Assembly (NCBI GenBank): GCA_023511835.1
Contig: JAIMAT010000008.1
Coordinates: 1-48,811 of the forward strand
Direction of reading: 5' to 3'
Origin: Bacillota bacterium
GTDB lineage: Bacteria > Bacillota > Sulfobacillia > JAIMAT01
DNA length: 48,811 nt
In this document: positions 42,471 through 48,811 of the stretch, piece after piece
Layout: the number at the start of each line of letters is the position of its first letter
Position numbering within the stretch: position 1 is the first letter of the stretch
Notes under the pieces: generated by a model
What the model was told of the DNA's origin: nothing
What the model saw: only the letters and a program-made list of their open reading frames with translations
The model's database searches: none
Program-made: the position numbers and the translations under genes

Positions 42471-42636
42471 GCGCAGGTTCTCCAAGTCGCGCCGGGACAA
42501 GAGGGCGGCCCACTGGAAGCTGGCGGCGCCCAATCTCGTCCCCTGCCCGCACTGCCATGAGATGAAGATGCCGCACCGCGCCTGCCCCCACTGCGGCTAC
42601 TACGGGGAGCGCGAGGTGGTCCGCTCGGGCGAGTGA
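42457..42636 (+). CDS. rpmF: 50S ribosomal protein L32 (zinc-binding form)
   Basis: 59 residues: MGNPKRRFSKSRRDKRAAHWKL, then CPHC and CPHC pairs (PCPHCHEMKMPHRACPHCGYY) that bind zinc. ATG with GGAGGGAGAAGG ahead, overlapping the end of yceD. The usual MAVPKRR start reads MGNPKRR. Confidence 0.96.
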   Translation: MGNPKRRFSKSRRDKRAAHWKLAAPNLVPCPHCHEMKMPHRACPHCGYYGEREVVRSGE

Positions 42637-42664
42637 GCCCCGCGCCCGCCACTCGGTCCCGCCG

Positions 42665-42707
42665 GACCCGCCGCCCAGATCGAAGCGGGTCGGGGCGGGT
42701 CGTTGTT
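42665..42707 (+). terminator. Possible terminator after rpmF
   Basis: GACCCGCC (42665-42672) can pair with GGCGGGTC (42694-42701), followed by GTTGTT. A second, alternative partner for the left arm, GCGGGTC, lies at 42685-42691. It sits between the rpmF stop and the fapR promoter. Confidence 0.45.
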
Positions 42708-42721
42708 CGGCGGGCGCTGTC

Positions 42722-42753
42722 ATTGGGACCTGGTCTTAAGATCATGCTACAAT
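42722..42753 (+). promoter_or_regulatory. FapR operator overlapping the fapR-fab promoter
   Basis: ATTGGGACCTGGTCTTAAG (42722-42740) closely resembles the FapR box (TTAGTACCTAGTCTTAA type). TGCTACAAT follows (extended -10; TACAAT at 42748-42753). The operator covers the -35/spacer area, so bound FapR would block RNA polymerase; malonyl-CoA releases FapR. Start near 42760. A perfect hairpin GAGCCGCGC/GCGCGGCTC (42767-42775, 42782-42790) lies in the leader, directly before the ribosome site GAAGGAAGGT. Confidence 0.7.
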
Positions 42754-42802
42754 GGCCCGGAGCGCGGAGCCGCGCCGGTGCGCGCGGCTCGAAGGAAGGT
42801 CG

Positions 42803-43387
42803 ATGGCCGCGTTCACCCAGCAGCACCGCCGCCAGCGCCTGCGCGCGCTGCGCGAGTACCTGGAGCGGAATCCCTTCGTCACCGACGAGGAGCTGGCGCG
42901 CCACTTCCTGGTCAGCGTCCAGACCGTCCGCCTGGACCGCATGGCGCTGGGGATCCCCGAGCTGCGCCTGCGCCTGCAAGAGATGGCGCGCCGCGCCTAC
43001 GAGCGGCTGCGCAGCGTCGGCCGGGGCGAGGTGGTGGGCGAGCTGGTGGAGCTGGAGCTGGGCTCCCATGCCGTCTCGCTCCTGGAGACGGACGAGGCCA
43101 TGGCCTTCGAGCGCTCCCGCGTGGTGCGGGGGCAGCTGCTCTTCGCCCAGGCGGAGTCGCTCGCCCTGGCTGTCATCGACGCGCCGGCGGCGCGGACGCG
43201 CGTGGCCAACGCCAAGTTCAAGAGCGAGGTACGCGTCGGAGAGCGGGTGGTGGCCAGGGCCGAGGTGATCCGCCACCCTTCCTCCAGCGAGCACGTGGTG
43301 CTGGTGGAGAGCCGGGCCGGCCAGCGGCCGGTCTTCCGCGGCAAGTTCATGATCGTCGAAGAGCGGGGCGGGGGTGAGGCGCTTTGA
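42803..43387 (+). CDS. fapR: FapR, malonyl-CoA-responsive repressor of lipid synthesis genes
   Basis: 194 residues. The N-terminal helix-turn-helix (about 8-55) has QRLRALREYLERNPFVTDEELARHFLVSVQTVRLDRMALGIPELRLR, a strong FapR signature. The C-terminal hot-dog domain binds malonyl-CoA (VVGELVELELGSHAVSLLET; ANAKFKSEVRVGERVVARAEV; VFRGKFMIV). It represses fatty acid and phospholipid genes when malonyl-CoA is low. Its own promoter has a FapR box, so it regulates itself and the fab genes behind it. plsX, its usual next gene, is absent. Confidence 0.95.
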   Translation: MAAFTQQHRRQRLRALREYLERNPFVTDEELARHFLVSVQTVRLDRMALGIPELRLRLQEMARRAYERLRSVGRGEVVGELVELELGSHAVSLLETDEAMAFERSRVVRGQLLFAQAESLALAVIDAPAARTRVANAKFKSEVRVGERVVARAEVIRHPSSSEHVVLVESRAGQRPVFRGKFMIVEERGGGEAL

Positions 43388-44436
43388 CAGGCGTGACCAT
43401 CGGGGGGCTGGGCGTTTCGCTCCCGGAGGAGATCCGCACCAACGACGACCTGGCCGGCATGGTGGAGACGAGCCACGAGTGGATTCTGACCCGGACCGGC
43501 ATCGCCGAGCGGCGCATCGCCTCCACCGCCGTGGCCACCTCGGACCTGGCCGTGGCCGCGGCGCGCCAGGCGCTGGCGCACGCGGGCGTGGGGGCGGAGG
43601 AAGTCGACCTGATCATCGTCGCCACGGTCACTCCGGACATGCCCTTCCCGGCCACGGGCTGCCTCGTGCAGGAGGCGCTGGGCGCGCGGCGCGCGGCCTG
43701 CTTCGACCTGGAGGCGGCCTGCTCCGGCTTTCTCTACGGGGTGAGCGTAGGCGCCCAGTTCATCCGCACCGGCACCTACCGCCGGGTGCTGGTCATCGGC
43801 GCGGAGACGCTCTCGCGCATCGTCGACTGGAACGACCGCGCCACCTGCGTCCTCTTCGGGGACGGCGCCGGGGCGGCGCTGCTGGAGCCGGCGCCCGAGG
43901 GCGAGGGCCTTCTGGGCATCCTCCTGGGGGCCGACGGGGCCCACGCGGACCTGATCACCCAGCCGGCCGGCGGCTCTCGCCGCCCGGCCTCGCTGGAGAC
44001 GGTGCTGCAGGGCGAGCACGTCATCCGCATGAACGGACGCGAGGTCTTCCGCCTGGCGGTGCCGGCCATGGCCCGTGCCTCGGAGCGGGTGCTGGCGCAG
44101 GCGGGGCTCGGCCTGGAGGATGTCGACCTCTTCGTCCCCCACCAGGCCAACGCGCGCATCATCGACGCCGTGGGCGAGCGACTGGGCATCCCGCGCGAGC
44201 GAGTCTTCCTGAACATCGAGCGCTACGGCAACATCTCCTCGGCCTCCATCCCGGTCTCGCTCTACGATGCGGAGACCTCGGGCAGGCTGCGGCCGGGCGA
44301 CGTGGTGCTGACCGCCGCCTTCGGCGCGGGCCTCACCTGGGCCGCCGCGGTCTGGCGCTGGACGGGCGCGACCGGCCAGGAGCGGGCCCTGGGGCGCGTG
44401 CGCGGCCTGCTGGAACCGGGGGCGTGGGAGCCGTGA
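43384..44436 (+). CDS. fabH: 3-oxoacyl-ACP synthase III (FabH)
   Basis: Starts fatty acid synthesis by condensing acyl-CoA with malonyl-ACP. It has 350 residues with the full triad: Cys113 in EAACSGFLYG, His253 in VPHQANARI and Asn283 in RYGNISSASIP. TTG start overlaps the fapR stop (TTGA). Compared with family length (about 325) there is a C-terminal tail of about 25 residues. Here it takes the place plsX has in B. subtilis. Confidence 0.96.
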   Translation: MTGVTIGGLGVSLPEEIRTNDDLAGMVETSHEWILTRTGIAERRIASTAVATSDLAVAAARQALAHAGVGAEEVDLIIVATVTPDMPFPATGCLVQEALGARRAACFDLEAACSGFLYGVSVGAQFIRTGTYRRVLVIGAETLSRIVDWNDRATCVLFGDGAGAALLEPAPEGEGLLGILLGADGAHADLITQPAGGSRRPASLETVLQGEHVIRMNGREVFRLAVPAMARASERVLAQAGLGLEDVDLFVPHQANARIIDAVGERLGIPRERVFLNIERYGNISSASIPVSLYDAETSGRLRPGDVVLTAAFGAGLTWAAAVWRWTGATGQERALGRVRGLLEPGAWEP

Positions 44437-45383
44437 GCGCGGTGCCGGTGGCCTGGCTCTTCCCCGGGCAGGGCGCCCAGACGGTGGGCATGGGCCGCGA
44501 CCTCTGGCAGCGCTGGGCGGAGGCGCGGGAGGTCTTCGCGGCCGCCGACCGCGCCCTGGGCTGGCCGCTCACCCGCCTCTGCTTCGAGGGGCCGCAGGAG
44601 GAGCTGGACCGGACGGAGCGGACGCAGCCGGCGCTGCTGGCGGCCAGCGTGGCGGCGGCGCGGGTGCTGCGCGCCATGGGCCACCGGCCGGTGGCCGTGG
44701 CCGGGCTCAGCCTGGGCGAGTACTCGGCGCTGGTGGCGGCCGAGGCGGTCGGGCTGGAGGAGACACTCCGCCTGGTCGAGCACCGGGGCCGCTATATGCA
44801 GGAGGCCGTGCCCGAGGGCGAGGGCTCCATGGTGGCGGTGCTCGGCCTCGACCGGGAGCAGGTGGCCGCGGCCTGCCGTCAGGCCGCAGCCGGGGGCGGC
44901 GTGGTCGAGCCGGTCAACTTCAACTGCCCGGGCCAGGTGGTGATCGGCGGCGAGCGGGCGGCGGTCGAACGGGCGGTGGAGCTGCTGCGCGCGCAGGGTG
45001 CGCGGCGTCTGGTGCCCCTGCGCGTGAGCGCGCCCTTCCACTGCGCGCTGATGACGCCGGCGGCCCGGCGGCTGGAGCCGGAGCTGCGCGCGCTCGCCAT
45101 CGCCCGGCCGGCGGTGCCCGTCTACCAGAACGTGGACGCCCGGGCGCGGCGGTCGCCCGCAGCCATCCGCAACGCGCTCATCCGCCAGGTGGACCACCCG
45201 GTCTACTGGGAGGAGACGCTGCGGGCCATGTGGCGGGACGGGATCCGGCACTTCGTCGAGGTGGGCCCGGGGACGGCCTTGAGCGGTTTCGTGCGGCGGA
45301 CGCTGCCCGAGGCGGAGGTCAGCCACGTGGGCGAGGCGGCCGAGGCGGAAGCGTGGGCCGAGCGGATGGGGGTGGGCGGGTGA
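44433..45383 (+). CDS. fabD: Malonyl-CoA:ACP transacylase
   Basis: Moves malonyl from CoA to ACP. It has 316 residues: LFPGQGAQTVGMGRDL, nucleophile Ser93 in GLSLGEYSAL, NFNCPGQVVIGG, and the catalytic His in SAPFHCALM. GTG start overlaps fabH (GTGA). Confidence 0.96.
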   Translation: MSAVPVAWLFPGQGAQTVGMGRDLWQRWAEAREVFAAADRALGWPLTRLCFEGPQEELDRTERTQPALLAASVAAARVLRAMGHRPVAVAGLSLGEYSALVAAEAVGLEETLRLVEHRGRYMQEAVPEGEGSMVAVLGLDREQVAAACRQAAAGGGVVEPVNFNCPGQVVIGGERAAVERAVELLRAQGARRLVPLRVSAPFHCALMTPAARRLEPELRALAIARPAVPVYQNVDARARRSPAAIRNALIRQVDHPVYWEETLRAMWRDGIRHFVEVGPGTALSGFVRRTLPEAEVSHVGEAAEAEAWAERMGVGG

Positions 45384-46126
45384 GGGAGCTGGAGGGCGCG
45401 GTGGCGCTGGTGACCGGCGCCTCGCGCGGCATCGGCCGGGCCATCGCGCTGGAACTGGCGCGGGCCGGCGCGCGGGTGGCGGTCAACTTCCGGGGCCAGG
45501 CGGAGCGCGCGGCCGAGGTGGCCGAAGAGATCGAACGGCTGGGCGGCGAGGGGCTGACGCTGCAAGGCGACGTGGCCGAGCCCGCCACGGCCGCCCGCTT
45601 GGTGGCGGCGGTCCTGGAGCGCTGGGGTCGCCTGGACGTGCTGGTCAACAATGCCGGGGTGGCCCGCGACGACCTCCTGGTGCGCATGGACGAGGAGAAG
45701 TGGCGGGAGGTGCTGGAGACGGACCTGACGGCCGTCTACCGGCTCACGCGGGCGGCGCTGCGACCCATGCTGCGGCAGCGTTCCGGACGGATTGTCAACA
45801 TTGCCTCGGTGGCAGGAATCCTTGGCAACGTCGGCCAGGCGAACTATGCTGCAGCCAAGGCAGGCGTGATCGGCTTCACCCGGGCCGTGGCCCGCGAGGT
45901 GGCTTCGCGCGGGATCACGGTCAACGCCGTCGCCCCCGGGTACATCGAAACCGAGATGACTGCACCGCTGGCCGGGCGGCTGGAGGAGATGCTCCGGCAG
46001 GTTCCGCTGGGCCGGCCGGGGCGTCCGGAGGAGGTCGCCAGCGCCGTCCGCTGGCTGGCCGGTCCGGGCGCCTCCTACGTCACCGGCCAGACGCTGGCGG
46101 TGGACGGCGGAATGGCCATGCTCTGA
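45380..46126 (+). CDS. fabG: 3-oxoacyl-ACP reductase
   Basis: NADPH-dependent short-chain dehydrogenase of fatty acid elongation. It has 248 residues: TGASRGIGRAIA nucleotide motif, NNAG, catalytic Tyr156 and Lys160 in YAAAK, and IETEMT, AVDGG near the end. GTG start overlaps fabD (GTGA). Confidence 0.96.
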   Translation: MRELEGAVALVTGASRGIGRAIALELARAGARVAVNFRGQAERAAEVAEEIERLGGEGLTLQGDVAEPATAARLVAAVLERWGRLDVLVNNAGVARDDLLVRMDEEKWREVLETDLTAVYRLTRAALRPMLRQRSGRIVNIASVAGILGNVGQANYAAAKAGVIGFTRAVAREVASRGITVNAVAPGYIETEMTAPLAGRLEEMLRQVPLGRPGRPEEVASAVRWLAGPGASYVTGQTLAVDGGMAML

Positions 46127-46139
46127 CGGGGACGGAGGG

Positions 46140-47441
46140 ATGGTAGGGTTGGGCGGCAGCGTCCGGAACTCCGGAGGGCGGCGCCGCGTCTTCATCACGG
46201 GGGTGGGGATCGTCAGCCCTCTGGGCGGCGACCGGGAGAGCACCTGGGAGGCGCTGCTGGCGGGTCGCAGCGGGGTGGGCCCGCTGGACCGCTTCCCCAG
46301 CGAGGGGTACGGCGTCCGCATCGCCGCCCAGGTACGCGACCCGGCCGCGGAGGCGGTCGGGGAGGATCCCGAACTCGCGCGCTACGACCGTTTCATACGC
46401 TTCGCGGCGCGGGCGGCGCGCGAGGCGCTGGCGGACGCCGAGGCGCGCGGGGCACGGCCGCCGGCGCCGGAGCGGAGCGGGCTCTTTCTGGGGACGGGCC
46501 TGGGCGGCATCGAGACGCTGGGGCGCGGGGTGGCGCAAAGGCTCGGAGCGGAGGCGGACTTCGACGAGATGGAGATCCTCCGCACCTTCCCGGCCGTGAC
46601 CGCGCTCCGCTTCCTGGCCGGGCGGCACGGGCTCCGCGGGCCCGCGGCCAGCTTCTCCAGCGCCTGCGCCTCCAGCGCCCACGGACTGGGGGAGGCGCTG
46701 CGCGCCCTGCGCAGGGGCGAGGCGGACCGGCTCCTGGTGGTGGGCACCGAGGCCGCCATCGTTCCGCTGGCCGTGGCCGGCTTCGCCAACATGCGCGCCC
46801 TCTCCACCAGGAACGAGGAGCCCTGGCGGGCCTCGCGGCCCTTCGACGAGGAACGGGACGGCTTCGTCATCGGCGAGGGCGCGGCGGCGCTGGTGCTGGA
46901 CGGGGAGGAGCAGCTCTACGACGCGCGGCCCTATGCCGAGCTCGCGGGCTACGGCAGCAGCGAGGACGCCTTTCACCCCACGCTTCCCGACCCCGAGGGG
47001 CGGGGCGCGGAGGAAGCCATGCGGCGGGCGCTGGCCGACGCGGGCCTGGCGCCGGAGCGGATCGGCTACATCAACGCCCACGCCACCGGCACGCCGGCGG
47101 GCGACGAGGCGGAGGCCCGGGCCATCGCCGCCATCTTTGGGCGCTACACGGGCGACGACGGGAGGGCGCCCCGGGTCGGGGCGACCAAGGCCCAGACGGG
47201 CCACCTGCTGGGGGCGGCGGGTACGCTGGAGGCGGCACTGACCGCCCTGGGGCTGGAGCGCGGGGTTTTGCCCGGCACGGCCACCCTCGAGCGCCCACAG
47301 CCGGAGCTGGGTATCCGGCTCTTCCGCGACCCCGTGGCCGCGCGGCCGGAGGCCGCCCTCTCCAACAGCTTCGGCTTCGGAGGACAGAACGTGACGCTGG
47401 TCCTCGTCGCCGCGGAAGGAAACGGAGGCCCCGGCGCTTGA
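46140..47441 (+). CDS. fabF: 3-oxoacyl-ACP synthase II (FabF)
   Basis: Main elongating condensing enzyme. It has 433 residues: active Cys176 in SSACASSAHG, His314 in NAHATGTPAGDE, Lys350 and His355 in GATKAQTGHLLGAAG, and NSFGFGGQN near the end. The Lys/His region is slightly unusual (normally KSMTGHLLG) but keeps the catalytic residues. Only 13 bases separate it from fabG; the acyl carrier protein gene acpP that usually lies here is missing. Confidence 0.95.
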   Translation: MVGLGGSVRNSGGRRRVFITGVGIVSPLGGDRESTWEALLAGRSGVGPLDRFPSEGYGVRIAAQVRDPAAEAVGEDPELARYDRFIRFAARAAREALADAEARGARPPAPERSGLFLGTGLGGIETLGRGVAQRLGAEADFDEMEILRTFPAVTALRFLAGRHGLRGPAASFSSACASSAHGLGEALRALRRGEADRLLVVGTEAAIVPLAVAGFANMRALSTRNEEPWRASRPFDEERDGFVIGEGAAALVLDGEEQLYDARPYAELAGYGSSEDAFHPTLPDPEGRGAEEAMRRALADAGLAPERIGYINAHATGTPAGDEAEARAIAAIFGRYTGDDGRAPRVGATKAQTGHLLGAAGTLEAALTALGLERGVLPGTATLERPQPELGIRLFRDPVAARPEAALSNSFGFGGQNVTLVLVAAEGNGGPGA

Positions 47442-48253
47442 GAACGGCACGGCGGCTGCGAGCGGACTTCCCCGACTGGAAGCGCCTGGAGGCGATCCTG
47501 GGCTGGCCTCCCGAGCAGAGTCCGGTCTATGTGCGCGCGCTGATCCATTCCTCGTACGTCAACGAGCACCGGAACGAACGGCTCCTGACCGCCTCGGGCC
47601 GGCCGCTGCTCCACTTCGGTTCCAACGAGCGCCTGGAGTTCCTGGGCGACGCGGTCCTGGAGCTGGTGGTGAGCGAGGAGCTTTTCCGGCGCTACCCGGA
47701 CTGGCCCGAAGGAGAGTTGACCAAGCTGCGCGCGGCCGTGGTCTCCAGCGAGAGCCTGGCCCGCACCGCGGCGGAGATCGGCCTGGGCGAGCTGCTGCTC
47801 CTGGGGCGCGGCGAGGCGCTGAGCGGCGGCAAGACGCGGCCGAGCCTGCTGGAGGACGCCTTCGAGGCACTCTGCGGCGCCATCTACCTGGTGGAGGGCG
47901 AGCGCGGCCTGGAGCGAGCCCGCTCCTTCATCCTCCGCCACCTCGGCCCCCAGATCGAGCAGGCGGCGCGCGGCGGCGGGCTGCGCGACGCCAAGAACCG
48001 CCTGCAGGAGTGGGCGCAGCGCCAGGGGCTGACGGTCAACTATCGTCTCGTCGCCACCCGCGGCCCCGACCACGCCAAGGAGTTCGAGGTGGAGGTGGAG
48101 CTGGGAGGCCGGGTCCTGGGGCGGGGGATCGGCCATTCTAAGAAGGATGCCGAGCTCTTCGCCGCGCAGCAGGCGCTCCTGGCGGTGGGCGTCGGGGCGG
48201 ACGGCCACGGCCGGGCGGGCGGATGGCTCCGCCCGGCCGAGCGGCCCGGCTGA
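47438..48253 (+). CDS. rnc: Ribonuclease III
   Basis: Cuts double-stranded RNA during rRNA maturation and mRNA decay. It has 271 residues. The nuclease domain has the signature NERLEFLGDAVLELVVSE and DAFEALCGAIYL, with the acidic metal-binding residues kept. A C-terminal dsRNA-binding domain (about 180-250: DAKNRLQEWAQRQGLTVNY; GRGIGHSKKDAELFAAQQAL) follows. TTG start overlaps fabF (TTGA). In B. subtilis it follows acpA and precedes smc. Confidence 0.96.
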   Translation: MRTARRLRADFPDWKRLEAILGWPPEQSPVYVRALIHSSYVNEHRNERLLTASGRPLLHFGSNERLEFLGDAVLELVVSEELFRRYPDWPEGELTKLRAAVVSSESLARTAAEIGLGELLLLGRGEALSGGKTRPSLLEDAFEALCGAIYLVEGERGLERARSFILRHLGPQIEQAARGGGLRDAKNRLQEWAQRQGLTVNYRLVATRGPDHAKEFEVEVELGGRVLGRGIGHSKKDAELFAAQQALLAVGVGADGHGRAGGWLRPAERPG

Positions 48254-48353
48254 GGGGCCGGGCCGCTCGGCCGGGCCGCGGGCGAGGCGTGGAGGTTCCT
48301 GTTGAAAGTCGCCGAGGCGGCGGTGGAGGCCGACAGAAAGCAAAGCTTGACCG

Positions 48354-48422
48354 GCAGGGTTTCCCGGAAAGGCGCCGAATCACCCGATACCAATCGCAGC
48401 TGGGCCGGTGCTCTGGATTGGT
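48354..48422 (+). promoter_or_regulatory. spoVS leader: sigma-H-like promoter and hairpin
   Basis: The 219 bases 48254-48472 hold no gene. GCAGGGTTT (48354-48362), 13 bases, then CGAAT (48376-48380) resembles a sigma-H promoter (RWAGGAnnT - about 14 - HGAAT) with two mismatches and a spacer one base short. B. subtilis spoVS depends on sigma-H. A small palindrome TTTCC-C-GGAAA (48360-48370) lies inside it. ACCAATC (48389-48395) and GATTGGT (48416-48422) form a 7-bp hairpin that would start at about +1. Confidence 0.4.
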
Positions 48423-48472
48423 GCCTCTTGACTTGACGGCAGGGATCGTGCCTCAGAGGAGGGACTGACTCC

Positions 48473-48733
48473 ATGGAGGTACTCAAGGTTTCGGCGCAGT
48501 CCAGCCCGAAGTCGGTGGCCGGAGCGCTGGCTGCGGTGCTCCGCGAGAACGGCTCCGCGGAGGTGCAGGCGGTGGGAGCCGGCGCGGTCAACCAGGCGGT
48601 GAAGGCGATCGCCATCGCGCGGGGCTTCGTCGCCCCCAATGGCATCGATCTGGTGGCCATCCCCGCCTTCGCCGAGATCAACATCGACGGGGAGGAGCGG
48701 ACGGCGATCAAGTTCATCGTGGCGCCCCGCTAG
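48473..48733 (+). CDS. spoVS: Stage V sporulation protein S
   Basis: 86 residues, the exact family length: MEVLKVSAQSSPKSVAGALA, QAVGAGAVNQAVKAIAIARGFVAP, DLVAIPAFAEINIDGEERTAIKFIV. An Alba-like fold protein needed for stage V of sporulation in B. subtilis; homologues also occur in non-sporulating thermophiles. Strong ribosome site AGAGGAGGG. It is on its own transcript after rnc. Confidence 0.96.
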   Translation: MEVLKVSAQSSPKSVAGALAAVLRENGSAEVQAVGAGAVNQAVKAIAIARGFVAPNGIDLVAIPAFAEINIDGEERTAIKFIVAPR

Positions 48734-48764
48734 GAGCCTGTGCGAGTAATCCCGCCCAGGCCGG

Positions 48765-48781
48765 CAGGAGTTCGGCTCCTG
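48765..48781. terminator. Hairpin after spoVS
   Basis: CAGGAG (48765-48770) and CTCCTG (48776-48781) with loop TTCGG. It could terminate spoVS or belong to the leader of the next gene: an ATG at 48800 with GGGAG ahead may open a new frame cut by the window end (only four codons visible). Confidence 0.35.
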
Positions 48782-48811
48782 GCGCTTAATGGGAGCCCTA
48801 TGGAGAAGACA

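Noticed and set aside
48254-48472. Sigma-A promoter from TTGACTTGACGG before spoVS
   Set aside because: Neither TTGAC element has a -10 at 16-18 bases; only the sigma-H-like pair upstream fits.

Overview
This is a very GC-rich, densely packed stretch of chromosome from a bacterium of the Bacillota (Firmicutes) type. Three things point there. The gene order remA-gmk-rpoZ-priA-def/fmt-rsmB-rlmN-prpC-prkC-rsgA-rpe-spoVM-rpmB(reverse)-asp23-fakA-recG and then yceD-rpmF-fapR-fab genes-rnc is the Bacillus subtilis order with a few losses. The sporulation genes spoVM and spoVS are both present. HemQ, FapR, a PASTA kinase and Asp23 are typical Gram-positive proteins. The GC content, the family-5 uracil-DNA glycosylase and the frequent GTG/TTG starts would suit a high-GC, possibly thermophilic, spore-forming lineage, but the genus cannot be fixed from the window.

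Layout. (1) 1-2259: sulfur transfer to tRNA (a cysteine desulfurase cut by the window edge, and thiI). (2) 2290-15453: a long rightward run of housekeeping genes for nucleotides, transcription, replication restart, initiator-Met formylation, rRNA modification, Ser/Thr phosphorylation signalling and ribosome assembly, ending in a soluble PRC/MgtE_N/CBS protein. (3) 15523-21473: the tiny spoVM gene, hslO, reverse rpmB, then asp23, fakA and recG. (4) 21576-41764: about 20 kb of more variable content inserted between recG and yceD-rpmF-fapR: a duplicated-domain lipoprotein, a VIT-type metal transporter, an MBL hydrolase, cytochrome bd oxidase, an alpha/beta hydrolase, a uracil-DNA glycosylase, a phosphotransferase-like protein, a DUF503 protein, an APC permease with Usp and two TrkA-N proteins, HemQ, an ornithine-cyclodeaminase-like enzyme, a branched-chain amino acid ABC transporter, a Lon-like secreted protease and a divergent FolC paralogue. 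(5) 41840-48733: yceD-rpmF, then the FapR-controlled fatty acid operon fapR-fabH-fabD-fabG-fabF ending in rnc, then spoVS.

Most notable points. Peptide deformylase and methionyl-tRNA formyltransferase, enzymes with opposing roles at the formyl-Met start, are one continuous reading frame with both active sites intact. A 21-codon spoVM gene lies exactly where synteny predicts it. yceD appears to be transcribed from a promoter so close to its start codon that the mRNA would be leaderless. A FapR operator overlaps an extended -10 promoter. A tight four-gene operon joins an APC permease to Usp and two TrkA-N subunits. Every four-base stop/start overlap in the window is GTGA or TTGA, never ATGA.

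No tRNA or rRNA gene, CRISPR array, insertion sequence or phage gene was seen. No gene-free stretch exceeds 300 bases; the longest (48254-48472) is described under the spoVS leader.
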